From assembly GCA_020639075.1 (NCBI GenBank), contig JACKHI010000001.1, forward strand, positions 4,650,001 through 4,714,000: a stretch of 64,000 nt of DNA. Reading direction: 5' to 3'. Shown here piece after piece: positions 44,495-52,366 of the stretch. The translations under genes and the position numbers were made by a program. Origin of the DNA: Phycisphaerales bacterium (GTDB lineage Bacteria; Planctomycetota; Phycisphaerae; UBA1845; UTPLA1). Below the pieces are notes generated by a model. That model was not told the origin of the DNA, did not search any database, and was given only the letters and a program-made list of their open reading frames with translations. How positions within the stretch are numbered: position 1 is the first letter of the stretch; every line of letters starts with the position of its first letter.

Positions 44495-44854
44495 ATGATG
44501 ACAGTGAACGGATTGCAACGGGTTTTCGTGACGGCCGGTCTCGCGTTCGGGCTTGCGGGTTTTTGCGGTTGCAGCGCTTCGTTGGTCGGCACGTGGAAGG
44601 CCGATCCGATTCCGCAGGACATGGAATTCTACATCGTGTCCGCGGAATTCAAGGACAACGGGGACTATCGGGCGATTGCACGAGAGACGGGGGGCGAAAC
44701 GCGGAATCTGCGCGGCAAATACGAATTCGACGGGTTCAAGCTGAAGCTGTTGCGGCCGGGGGCGGCGCCGCGCGAGTATCCCGCAACCTACTACATGACG
44801 GGCGTGCTTGAAATCAAGTCCGACCAGGGGGCGCAGCGGCTCAAGAAGCAGTAG
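44495..44854 (+). CDS. Small predicted lipoprotein
   Basis: 119 residues from ATG 44495 (GAGG eight bases ahead; ATG 44498 also possible). The signal peptide ends in LAGFCGC, a lipobox with Cys at about residue 27. The body SLVGTWKADP...FKDNGDYRAIA...GKYEFDGFKLKLLRP has the repeating strand pattern of a small lipocalin-like or TIGR03067-type beta-barrel. Probably sits in the outer or inner membrane facing the periplasm. Function unknown. Confidence 0.75.
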   Translation: MMTVNGLQRVFVTAGLAFGLAGFCGCSASLVGTWKADPIPQDMEFYIVSAEFKDNGDYRAIARETGGETRNLRGKYEFDGFKLKLLRPGAAPREYPATYYMTGVLEIKSDQGAQRLKKQ

Positions 44855-44872
44855 GGGCGTTCGCCGATTGCC

Positions 44873-45544
44873 TCAGTCGTTCATCGTGCCCATTCGGACG
44901 CGGCGTTCGCGATTTCCTTCGCATTCCATGCAGCGCTGCGCAAACGGAAGGAATTCCAGCCGCTTCTTGGGGATCGGCTTCTCGCACTCCAGGCAGATAC
45001 CGTAGGTCCCGTCATCGATTCGCTTGATAGCGGCATCGATTTTTTCGAGCGTGGCGGCTTCGCTGGCCATCAGTCCGATCGCGAGTTCGTCCTCAAAGCC
45101 GCCGGAAGCGATGTCGCTGAGGTCGGCGAGGCCGGTATCCCGTCCGGCGAGCTGTTGCTGGGTCGATTGCATCATCGACAGGAGCGAACGGCGTTCGTCG
45201 ACCATTTCGTCGCGAACCTGCTTGAGGAACTCGGCATCGAAGGCGGGCTTTTGGGGCTTTGCCTTTGCCGGCGCCTTGGAATCCGCTTTTGTGGGTTCCT
45301 TAGAGGCCGCGGTCTTAGTCTTGGTGGTCGTTTTCTTGGGGCGAGACTTCGTCGTTTTCTTCACTGTCGCTGCCTTTTCCACGGTTTTTTTCGTCTTGGT
45401 CGACGTTTTCTTGCCCGCCGCCGGAGTGGCTGGTTTCGTCTGCTTTTTCGATGTTGTCCGTGCGTTGGATGCTGATGACTTCTTCTTGCTCGTCGTTTTT
45501 CGAGCCGGCGTCTTCTTCTTCGTCGTTTTCTTCGCCGCAGCCAT
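44873..45544 (-). CDS. DksA/TraR zinc-finger protein with a histone H1-like N-terminal tail
   Basis: 223 residues in two parts. Residues 1 to about 100 are almost only Lys, Ala, Thr, Ser and Pro (AAAKKTTKKKTPARKTTSKK and so on), like bacterial H1-type DNA-binding tails. Residues about 105-223 form a DksA/TraR-type domain: a coiled-coil (FLKQVRDEMVDERRSLLSMMQ) and a C4 zinc finger C-x2-C-x17-C-x2-C (CLEC...CMEC) with the GTYGICLECEKPIP signature. Such domains enter the RNA polymerase secondary channel. The tail may hold the protein on DNA. Start ATG 45544. Confidence 0.85.
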   Translation of the reverse strand: MAAAKKTTKKKTPARKTTSKKKSSASNARTTSKKQTKPATPAAGKKTSTKTKKTVEKAATVKKTTKSRPKKTTTKTKTAASKEPTKADSKAPAKAKPQKPAFDAEFLKQVRDEMVDERRSLLSMMQSTQQQLAGRDTGLADLSDIASGGFEDELAIGLMASEAATLEKIDAAIKRIDDGTYGICLECEKPIPKKRLEFLPFAQRCMECEGNRERRVRMGTMND

Positions 45545-45730
45545 TGCACACCACGCTTTCGGATGGCTATATCGTCATTCACACGGGGACAATCCCCGTC
45601 AAAAACGGAACAAAGTTAGTCTCCGATTGCGGGAAGTCAAGGCGTCGCTTTTTCGTTCGCACGGGAGTCGTTTCGGGCGGGATTTCGTCTTTCTGCAGGC
45701 AATCGTATCACATAGCGCCGCAAACCGACA

Positions 45731-46618
45731 TTATCTGTCAGATTCACTCACGACGCGGCCCGGCTGGGTCGTTCCGATGGATCGGAGTGTGACGTGACCG
45801 TTGGCCGAGCGGACCTTCAGGCGACCGCCGCCGGCGCCGAGCTGGCCGCTCAGGCGGTTTCGGGAGCTGTGCAGGTCACTCAGGTTCAGGCTCCGTGTGC
45901 GGATCGCCCCGTTCGAAGTGCCCACATTAACGACGGTGGCCGTCCGCTCGCCGAACAGAACCTGAACTCGGCCATTGGCGGATTCGATGCGGCCGTCGAT
46001 GGGGCCATCGGCTCTCAGAGCGGCGAAGATCATTCCGTTCTCGCTGCTGAGGTCCACATCCGAAGCCCACGTTTCGGCATCGATCTGCCCATTGGCCGTT
46101 CGGCCCTTCAGGCGACCGCGGCCGCCGCGGACTTCGATTCTCCCATTTTCAGTCTCGAGGACGCATTCGCCGCCGACGTTGCGGGCATTGATCGCGCCAT
46201 TCTCCGTCGTGGCGTGGAGGGCCAGCCGCGTCGGCATGTGCACTTCGTAGGAGACGCGGGCATCCCAGTCGGGGCGCTTGGTTTTTCGCCAGATGGTTCG
46301 AACCGTTTGATGGCCGCTGGCCACGGGGGACGTGTCGATCTCGATGGCGTTCAGGCAGGTGTCGGCCTCGACGCGATCGCGACCGCCGGCGCGGATGCGT
46401 ACGGTCATCGTGATTTTCTCGTCGGCCGTCGCGTCATCGCCCCAGACGAAGATGGATCCGTTGTCGGAATGCACGTCCATTTGTTTTGCGGCATCAACGG
46501 GAAGCTCGATGCGGCGTTCGGCCTCGACCCAGACGTTGGTGGATGCGCAACCGACGAGAATCGGCATTGCGGCGACTGCGAACAGAATGAAACGACGATC
46601 TTGGCGAGTGAATTGCAT
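45731..46618 (-). CDS. DUF4097-type beta-helix lipoprotein
   Basis: 295 residues. The signal peptide ends in lipobox LVGC (Cys24). From about residue 45 to the end come short repeating units such as DNGSIFVWG, ENGAINARNV, ENGRIEVRG, ANGQIDAE, ENGMIFAAL, ANGRVQVL, SNGAIRTRS and ANGHVTLRS. They are spaced about 20-25 residues apart, the pattern of DUF4097 (adhesin-like) right-handed beta-helices. Envelope-anchored; partner unknown. Confidence 0.85.
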   Translation of the reverse strand: MQFTRQDRRFILFAVAAMPILVGCASTNVWVEAERRIELPVDAAKQMDVHSDNGSIFVWGDDATADEKITMTVRIRAGGRDRVEADTCLNAIEIDTSPVASGHQTVRTIWRKTKRPDWDARVSYEVHMPTRLALHATTENGAINARNVGGECVLETENGRIEVRGGRGRLKGRTANGQIDAETWASDVDLSSENGMIFAALRADGPIDGRIESANGRVQVLFGERTATVVNVGTSNGAIRTRSLNLSDLHSSRNRLSGQLGAGGGRLKVRSANGHVTLRSIGTTQPGRVVSESDR

Positions 46619-46762
46619 GACTAACTCCAGCTTGCGGCCTGTGCGTGGGTCCGACTGCGATTAGATAACACGATTGACGCGGATTCGGCAAGTCCGAAGG
46701 TCACGGAACGCCGGAATCGTCGGCGTCGAAATGCAACGACGCGATTCGCAGGCGTGCTCCGA

Positions 46763-47431
46763 TCAATTCGCCCGTGATTGCGAGTCGCCGCCGTGGTACG
46801 CCTTACGCAGGTCGATGAGACGCCCGATTTCGTCGGGCGATAGAGTGCGAAGCTCACCGAGCTGTCGCGCGAGCGTGATGATGCGCGCGGCGTGTTCGAG
46901 TTGTTCGAGCTTCATCATGGCGGCGTGGATGGTGTCGCCCATCGTGAGTGAGCCGTGGCGATCGAGAATGATCGCATCGTTGTTGCGTGCAAGATCGCGG
47001 ACAATGTCGCCGCCGTCGCGCGTGCCGGGCGTCGCATATGCTGACGTCGGGGCGCTGCCGAAGGCGATGATGGTCTCAGGCAGGACATCCGACGGCATCG
47101 ACAGGCCGACGAGCGTCATGGCGACGACAGTCGGCGGATGGGCGTGAATGATCGCGCGGATGTCGGGTCGTTGGCCGTAAGCGGCGAGATGCATCCAGCG
47201 CTCGCTCGATGCGCGGCGATCGCCCTCGACGACGTCGCCGTTCGCGTCGATGACGACGAGTTCGTCGGGCGTCAGCGTACCGAGACAGGTGCCGCTGGCG
47301 GAGACGAGGAATCGATCGTCGGCGAGCCGCGTTGAGACATTGCCGTCGGATCCGCTGACAAGGCCCGCCGCGTGAACGCGTTCGGCGACGCGGCAAAGTT
47401 CGTTTCGAAGCGTCAATTCAGTCTGAGACAC
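46763..47431 (-). CDS. Class II aldolase/adducin-family protein (fuculose-1-phosphate aldolase type)
   Basis: 222 residues from GTG 47431, chosen for GGAGAG nine bases ahead; ATG 47494 would add 21 residues with no ribosome binding site. Family motifs: SGSDGNVSTRL, SASGTCLG, the zinc ligands in IIHAHPPTVVA and DRHGSLTMGD, and the catalytic Glu region in SSERWMHLAAY. These enzymes do retro-aldol cleavage of sugar phosphates such as L-fuculose-1-P. The actual sugar is not evident from the neighbours. Confidence 0.85.
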   Translation of the reverse strand: MSQTELTLRNELCRVAERVHAAGLVSGSDGNVSTRLADDRFLVSASGTCLGTLTPDELVVIDANGDVVEGDRRASSERWMHLAAYGQRPDIRAIIHAHPPTVVAMTLVGLSMPSDVLPETIIAFGSAPTSAYATPGTRDGGDIVRDLARNNDAIILDRHGSLTMGDTIHAAMMKLEQLEHAARIITLARQLGELRTLSPDEIGRLIDLRKAYHGGDSQSRAN

Positions 47432-47560
47432 TGTGATTCGCTCTCCATCCGGCGTCATTTGCGTTTGACGCGCCGCAATTGTTGAATGCCGCATATGCTG
47501 AGGCTAGCATACTCTCACGTTCCCATCGATGCGAAATACCGGTATTGAAACGAGGTTCAA

Positions 47561-48799
47561 ATGAAGCCCCTGCGAGTGACTTTTCATGTATCGGCGGTCG
47601 CGGTTGCGTTCTGCGTTCATCTGGCGACGGCGAATGCCGGCGACTGGCCGCATTGGCGGGGCCCCGGCTATGACGGCAAGAGCGATGAGAAGGGATTCAA
47701 GTCGAAGTGGGACGGCGGGCTCGAACCTGCGTGGCAGGCGAAAATCGGATCGGGCTACAGCGGCATTACAGTCGTCGGTGGTCACGCGTTCACGTGCGGC
47801 GTCGCCGACGGCGGTCAGGTCGTCTACTGCTTCGATACGCAGAGCGGCTCGATGGTCTGGAAGTCGCGACTGGAGGACAACTTCAAGGACATGACGGGTT
47901 GGGGGGACGGACCGCGGTCGACCCCGACGATTGAGGGCGGACGTGTGTATGTACTTGGTGCACTCGGAACGCTGTCGTGCCTCGATGCGGCGTCCGGCAA
48001 ATCGAATTGGACGAAGAAATTCGACGCCAAGCCGATGTGGGGGTACAGCGGGTCCGTGTTGATTGAAGGCGATCTGGCGGTCGTAACGGTTGGCGGTGAG
48101 GGCGGCGGCATGCGGGCCGTGAAGAAGGAGACGGGGGAGGATGTCTGGCGCGTCGGCGGCGATGAGGACTCGGGCTACTCGACGCCGTATCCGTTCACGT
48201 TCGATGGGAAGCGGTATGTCATCGGCTTCATGGGGAATTCGGCAGTCGTTGCGGAGATCAAGACAGGGAAGGAAGTGCTGACGATTCCGTGGGAGACGAG
48301 TTGGAAAGTGAATGCGGCGACGCCGATCTTCCACGACGGCCGATTGTTCCTGTCGTCGGGCTACAGCACAGGTGCGGGCCTGTTCAAGCTCTCGAAGAAG
48401 GGCGATCGACTCGAGACGGAAGAAATCTACCGCACGAAGAAGCTGAAGAACAAGTTTCAAACGCCGGTGCTCGTGGACGGCTATCTCTATACGTGCGATG
48501 AGCGTTCGTTCAAGTGCGCCGACTTCAAGACGGGCGAATTGAAGTGGGAAGAGCGCGGCAACGAATACAAGCACGGCTCGGTGCTCTTCGCGGACGGCAA
48601 GCTGATCCTGCTGACGCAGCTCGGCGAATTGAAGATCGGCGAGGCGTCGCCCGAGGGGTTCAAGGCGACGGGGACGACGACGGTCTTTCCGCAAACCGGC
48701 GCGAAGAATGAGCAGTGCTGGACAGTGTCGACGCTGGCATACGGGCGATTGTTCCTCAGGAATCTGGATAAGTTGGTATGCCTGGATTTGCGAGGGTAG
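47561..48799 (+). CDS. Exported PQQ-binding-like beta-propeller protein
   Basis: 412 residues. The signal peptide (VAVAFCVHLATANAG) is followed at once by DWPHWRGPGYDGKSDEKG, the typical start of planctomycete PQQ-like propellers. Blades recur with A/G-x-D-x-x-x-G-x-x-x-W units: CFDTQSGSMVWKS, CLDAASGKSNWTK, AVKKETGEDVWRV, CADFKTGELKWEE. The Asp/Trp-docking repeats are of the outer-membrane-protein BamB/PQQ type, but no alcohol-dehydrogenase active-site Cys pair is seen. Likely periplasmic; function unknown. Confidence 0.88.
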   Translation: MKPLRVTFHVSAVAVAFCVHLATANAGDWPHWRGPGYDGKSDEKGFKSKWDGGLEPAWQAKIGSGYSGITVVGGHAFTCGVADGGQVVYCFDTQSGSMVWKSRLEDNFKDMTGWGDGPRSTPTIEGGRVYVLGALGTLSCLDAASGKSNWTKKFDAKPMWGYSGSVLIEGDLAVVTVGGEGGGMRAVKKETGEDVWRVGGDEDSGYSTPYPFTFDGKRYVIGFMGNSAVVAEIKTGKEVLTIPWETSWKVNAATPIFHDGRLFLSSGYSTGAGLFKLSKKGDRLETEEIYRTKKLKNKFQTPVLVDGYLYTCDERSFKCADFKTGELKWEERGNEYKHGSVLFADGKLILLTQLGELKIGEASPEGFKATGTTTVFPQTGAKNEQCWTVSTLAYGRLFLRNLDKLVCLDLRG

Positions 48800-48863
48800 T
48801 CGCCAATTCCCGTCAATGCCGGCGGGTTTTCTGATGGCTGTCGGTCGAATATCCGATAGAGAC

Positions 48864-48892
48864 TTGACGGAGTGCCAAATACACGGCATACT
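48864..48892 (+). promoter_or_regulatory. Strong sigma-70-type promoter of an orphan transcript
   Basis: TTGACG (48864-48869), exactly 17 bp, CATACT (48887-48892). Predicted start of transcription near 48899. No ORF follows before a strong terminator at 49011-49052. Confidence 0.6.
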
Positions 48893-48898
48893 AATGGA

Positions 48899-49052
48899 AT
48901 GATGCTTAACGAACCCGCTATTGCGCATACCAGTACGGATGGTTGCCACAACGACCATTCGGGGAGGCCGCGCGCGGGCAGTTAACGCATTCAGACAATG
49001 CGAGATCGCCAAAGCCGGCCGGCCCCGAATTCGGGGTTGGCCGGCTTTTTTT
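48899..49052 (+). ncRNA. Candidate structured small RNA
   Basis: A predicted transcript of about 150 nt bounded by the promoter at 48864-48892 and a strong intrinsic terminator. It folds by eye into an outer helix, TTAAC plus CCCGC (48906-48918) with GCGGG plus GTTAA (48974-48985). This encloses a hairpin ATGGT/ACCAT (48939-48958) and is followed by a hairpin CGCATT/AATGCG (48986-49002). No start codon with a ribosome binding site or credible ORF is inside. It matches no RNA family I know (not 6S, SRP, RNase P or tmRNA). It lies 110 bp upstream of tRNA-His. Confidence 0.55.
49011..49052 (+). terminator. Strong intrinsic terminator of the orphan transcript
   Basis: AAAGCCGGCC (49011-49020) pairs with GGCCGGCTTT (49038-49047) around an inner CCCCGAATTCGGGG hairpin, with a run of seven T from 49045. 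Confidence 0.9.
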
Positions 49053-49162
49053 GTGCGCACTCGGGACGGGGCGACAGACCAATAGACGATCTGTCTCATC
49101 GCGGTAGCAGACGCGATGTGTGCGGCGAGATTGCGCGCCGAATGAGCGATTTACACGTTGAT

Positions 49163-49234
49163 GGTGACCGTAGCTCAAGGGTAGAGCGCTGCGCTGTGAC
49201 CGCGGAGGTGCGGGTTCGAGTCCCGTCGGTCACC
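49163..49234 (+). tRNA. tRNA-His (GTG)
   Basis: Acceptor stem GTGACCG/CGGTCAC is perfect. D-arm stem GCTC/GAGC, anticodon loop CTGTGAC with GTG at positions 34-36, and T-arm CGGG-TTCGAGT-CCCG. The extra G-1 is encoded (49163) and faces C73 (49234), as expected for tRNA-His. CCA is not encoded. It lies upstream of tRNA-Ser and a Thg1-containing operon. Confidence 0.93.
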
Positions 49235-49294
49235 CTTTGGTGTGTATGTCGCTTCGATCGCGGGCGACTGTGGATAGGGAGTTTTCCTGACGAT

Positions 49295-49378
49295 GGACGG
49301 TAATGCGGATGTGGATCCGCCGCTCCCTGCTAAGGAGACGGCGCCGAAGGGTGTGAGGTTCGACTCCTCTGCCGTCCG
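49295..49378 (+). tRNA. tRNA-Ser (GCT)
   Basis: Acceptor GGACGGT/GCCGTCC (one G-U pair), anticodon arm CTCC-CTGCTAA-GGAG with anticodon GCT, a long variable arm GCGCC-GAAG-GGTGT typical of serine tRNAs, and T-arm GAGG-TTCGACT-CCTC. D-arm stem GCGGA/TCCGC is slightly unusual. G73 discriminator, no encoded CCA. It ends 46 bp before the first gene of the RNA-repair-like operon. Confidence 0.85.
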
Positions 49379-49424
49379 TGATGGTGAGTGTGCACGGCTG
49401 AATGGATGAAGCGGGAGGAGCGAG

Positions 49425-49871
49425 ATGGACGCGGTGATTCTGATCGGCATACAGGCGTCCGGGAAGACTTCGTTTTATCGGGAACGGTTCTTTGATACCC
49501 ACGTTCGGATCAGTCTCGACATGCTTCGAACGCGGCATCGGGAAGCGAGCCTGATGCAGGCATGCCTCGACATGCGGCAGCCGTTCGTCGTTGACAACAC
49601 GAATCCGACGGCGGCGGACAGGAAGCGTTACATCCTGATCGCCCGCGATCACGGATTTCGCGTCGTCGGCTACTACTTTCAGTCACGGATCGACGATTGC
49701 AGGCGACGGAACGAACGCCGTGCGCCCGGGCACGTGTTTCCCGATCGCGGTTTGCGCGGGACCCACAGTCGATTGGTTCTGCCCGGCCGAGGGGAAGGGT
49801 TCGACGAGATCTTCTACGTTGAGATGACGCCGCAGGGATTCAAGGTTTCGGAGTGGTCGGATGAAGTTTGA
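49425..49871 (+). CDS. Polynucleotide-kinase-like P-loop kinase (RNA-repair operon, gene 1)
   Basis: 148 residues. Walker A GIQASGKT (8-15) is followed by a DxxR-type base (SLDMLRTRH) and the motif VVDNTNPTAADRKRYI, as in AAA_33/T4 polynucleotide-kinase-type proteins, then a lid arginine patch RIDDCRRRNERR. These enzymes phosphorylate 5'-OH ends of nucleic acids or small molecules. It starts 46 bp after tRNA-Ser and overlaps the Thg1-like gene by 11 bp. No phosphatase or ligase domain is fused. A kinase for another substrate is possible, but the neighbours favour RNA 5' ends. Confidence 0.8.
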   Translation: MDAVILIGIQASGKTSFYRERFFDTHVRISLDMLRTRHREASLMQACLDMRQPFVVDNTNPTAADRKRYILIARDHGFRVVGYYFQSRIDDCRRRNERRAPGHVFPDRGLRGTHSRLVLPGRGEGFDEIFYVEMTPQGFKVSEWSDEV

Positions 49872-50616
49872 CGAATTGGACAAGCGAATGCGGGTTTACG
49901 AAACGCTGAACGATGTGTGCGTCTTGCCGGGCATTTACATCGTTGCCCGACTTGACGGACGCGGCTTTACGCGTCTGACGAAGGAGATCGTCTCGTTTGA
50001 TGCGCCATTCGACGAGCGATTTCGGGATGCGATGGTCACGACCTGCGTGCACCTGATGGACGTCGGGATTCGCATCGTGTTCGCCTATACGCAGAGTGAC
50101 GAGATTTCGCTGCTGTTCGAGCGGGACGAATCGACCTTCGGCCGGAAGATACGAAAGCTGAACTCGGTCCTGGCGGGCGAGGCGAGCGCGAGGCTGAGCC
50201 TGCTTCTGGGCAGCGTCGCCGTATTCGACTGCCGAATCTGCCAGTTGCCTTCGGCGGAATGCGTGGCGGACTATTTCCGCTGGCGGAGCGAGGATGCTGG
50301 TCGAAATGCGCTGAATGCGCATTGCTACTGGATGTATCGCCGGCAGGGATTCACTGCATCGGAGGCCACGTCGCGGCTGTCCGGAATGTCGACATCCGCA
50401 AAGAATGAACTGCTGTTTGCAAACGGCGTGAACTTTAACGAGCTGCCGGATTGGCAGAAGCGGGGCGTCGGTCTGCGCTGGGAGTCGTACGAGAAAACTG
50501 CAAGAAACCCGATGACAGGCGATTCAACGACCGCGACACGTCGGCGCATCCGTTTCGAATTGCAGTTGCCGATGAAGGACGCATACAGTACGTATGTTGC
50601 CGAGCTGATTGAATGA
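49861..50616 (+). CDS. Thg1-like 3'-5' RNA polymerase (tRNA-His guanylyltransferase family)
   Basis: 251 residues, full length for bacterial Thg1-like proteins. The metal-binding motifs are intact: RLDGRGFTRLTKE with Asp32, and AYTQSDEISLLF with Asp80-Glu81, matching the catalytic carboxylates of the family. Later blocks SVLAGEASARLSLLL, FDCRI, YFRWRSEDAGRNALNAHCYWMYR and ELLFANGVNFNELPDWQKRGVGL are also family-typical. Such enzymes add nucleotides 3' to 5' to tRNA 5' ends; bacterial and archaeal members repair 5'-truncated tRNAs. The adjacent tRNA-His encodes G-1, so repair is the likelier role. Overlaps both neighbours. Confidence 0.9.
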   Translation: MKFDELDKRMRVYETLNDVCVLPGIYIVARLDGRGFTRLTKEIVSFDAPFDERFRDAMVTTCVHLMDVGIRIVFAYTQSDEISLLFERDESTFGRKIRKLNSVLAGEASARLSLLLGSVAVFDCRICQLPSAECVADYFRWRSEDAGRNALNAHCYWMYRRQGFTASEATSRLSGMSTSAKNELLFANGVNFNELPDWQKRGVGLRWESYEKTARNPMTGDSTTATRRRIRFELQLPMKDAYSTYVAELIE

Positions 50617-51575
50617 GGCTGCACGGAAGGTCGCGAAGCGTGTCGAAGCGTATTTCCTACAACCCCAACATGATCCTGCCGGCCGGCACGCAGATCGTCA
50701 CGCGCGCTGCGGTTTCGCCAATTGGCGGCGGCGATGCGCGCGCGATTGGCGGCGTCGCAGAGATTGTCGCTGCGCCGACGGATCACACACATGCGTATCG
50801 CGTGCGTTTCGCTGACGGCGTCGAGGCAATGATGCGTCGCGCGCAATTCGGCGTGCTGAAGCAGGTGCAGCGCGATCGCATCTGGCCGGCGGACAATGTC
50901 ATGGACGAGTACGCGCTGATGCAGTGCGTCGTCTTTCGCTGCGTCGTCGGTTCGAGGGCGTATGGGCTGGATGTGGATGATTCCGACGTGGATCGACGCG
51001 GCGTTTACCTGCCGCCGGCGGAGATGCACTGGTCACTGTACGGCGTGCCGGAGCAGTTGGAGAACGACGAGGCGCAGGAGTGCTACTGGGAATTGCAGAA
51101 ATTCCTGACGCTCGCGCTGAAGGCGAATCCCAATGTGCTGGAGTGTCTTTACACACCGCTCGTCGAAACGGCTGCGCCGATCGCGGAAGAGATGCTTGCG
51201 ATGCGTGACGCGTTTCTGTCGAAGCTCGTGTACCAGACGTACAACGGCTATGTCCTGAGTCAGTTCAAAAAGCTGACGGCGCGCGTGAAAAATCAGGGCG
51301 ACATCAAGTGGAAGCACGCGATGCACCTGATTCGTCTGCTGTTAGCGGGGATTGAGACGCTGCGCACGGGCGCCGTGCCGGTCGCAGTCGGCGAGCATCG
51401 CGAACGGCTGCTTGCGGTGCGTCGAGGCGACGTCGCATGGGAGGAGATCAATGCGTGGCGACTCGCATTGCATAGCGCGTTCGACGCGGCATTTGAAACG
51501 ACGCAGTTGCCCGAGCGACCGGACTACGAGCGGGCCAACAAGTTGCTGATCCGGGCGCGGAGGTCGCAGGTATGA
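50613..51575 (+). CDS. COG3541-type nucleotidyltransferase with N-terminal beta-barrel (RNA-repair operon, gene 3)
   Basis: 320 residues, starting inside the Thg1 stop (ATGA). An N-terminal SH3/KOW-like segment (about 18-80; AGTQIVTRAAVSPIGGG, YRVRFADGVEAMMRRAQF) precedes a pol-beta-fold nucleotidyltransferase. The catalytic GSRAYGLDVDDSDVD has the GS pair at 113-114 and carboxylates Asp125 and Asp127, followed by RRGVYLPP. The helical C-terminal part (WELQKFLTLALKANPNVLECLY; KHAMHLIRLLLAG) matches the YcgL-like COG3541 family. Predicted to transfer nucleotides to RNA ends. It pairs with the next, shorter member. Confidence 0.85.
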   Translation: MRLHGRSRSVSKRISYNPNMILPAGTQIVTRAAVSPIGGGDARAIGGVAEIVAAPTDHTHAYRVRFADGVEAMMRRAQFGVLKQVQRDRIWPADNVMDEYALMQCVVFRCVVGSRAYGLDVDDSDVDRRGVYLPPAEMHWSLYGVPEQLENDEAQECYWELQKFLTLALKANPNVLECLYTPLVETAAPIAEEMLAMRDAFLSKLVYQTYNGYVLSQFKKLTARVKNQGDIKWKHAMHLIRLLLAGIETLRTGAVPVAVGEHRERLLAVRRGDVAWEEINAWRLALHSAFDAAFETTQLPERPDYERANKLLIRARRSQV

Positions 51576-52366
51576 GACTGGAGCGCAAGGACCTGTTGAG
51601 TTCCATCGTCCACGAACAGCCGTATCCGCTGCTGTTTGCGACGATCAGCGGCGCCCATCTGTACGGATTCCCGTCGCGAGATTCGGACTACGACTTGCGC
51701 GGCGTGCACGTTTTGCCGTTGCGCGACGCGATCGGTCAGCGTGCGACGCGAGACACGATTGAGAGTTCGGGCGTGCGCGACGGCGTCGAGCTGGACCTCG
51801 TGACGCACGACGCATTGAAGTTCTTTCAACTCCTGCTGAAGCGCAACGGATACGTCCTGGAGCAATTGACGTCGCCATTGATCGTCCATACGACGGCTGA
51901 GCACGAGGAATTGAAGGCGCTCGTGCCGCAGCTCGTGACGAGACATCATGCGCATCACTATCTGGGATTCGTTCGGACGCAATGGCGGCTGTTTGAAAAG
52001 GACCGGCGCGTCAAACCGCTGCTCTATGTCTATCGTGTCTTATTGACGGGCATACACCTGATGCAAACTGGCGTCGTCGAGGCCAACCTTGTGCGGTTGA
52101 ATGACTCATTCCGGCTCGCCCATGTTGAGGAGTTGATTTCACAGAAGATCACCGGGGAGGAAAATGCCTCGATGGAGGGTGCGGATCTTTCGTTTCACAC
52201 GCGCGAGTATGAGCGATTGACGGTCGAGTTGGAAAATGCGCGTGAGACGAGTTCATTGCCCGACGGGCCGGCGTGCATTGGTGCATTGAACGATCTGTTG
52301 GTTCGCGTGCGATTGAGCTTCGATTCTGCGATGCGCGGGGCGGAAGGCGCCGAGGGGACAGTATGA
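51572..52366 (+). CDS. Second COG3541-type nucleotidyltransferase (RNA-repair operon, gene 4)
   Basis: 264 residues, overlapping the previous stop by four bases (ATGA). The catalytic motif SGAHLYGFPSRDSDYDLRGVHVLP puts the Ser-Gly pair at 26-27 and carboxylates at Asp39 and Asp41. The downstream helices DLVTHDALKFFQLLLKRNGYVLEQL and HHYLGFVRTQW resemble the first nucleotidyltransferase, so the two are diverged paralogues. It lacks the N-terminal barrel. Two non-identical members in tandem suggest two different additions or a heterodimer. Confidence 0.85.
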   Translation: MRLERKDLLSSIVHEQPYPLLFATISGAHLYGFPSRDSDYDLRGVHVLPLRDAIGQRATRDTIESSGVRDGVELDLVTHDALKFFQLLLKRNGYVLEQLTSPLIVHTTAEHEELKALVPQLVTRHHAHHYLGFVRTQWRLFEKDRRVKPLLYVYRVLLTGIHLMQTGVVEANLVRLNDSFRLAHVEELISQKITGEENASMEGADLSFHTREYERLTVELENARETSSLPDGPACIGALNDLLVRVRLSFDSAMRGAEGAEGTV

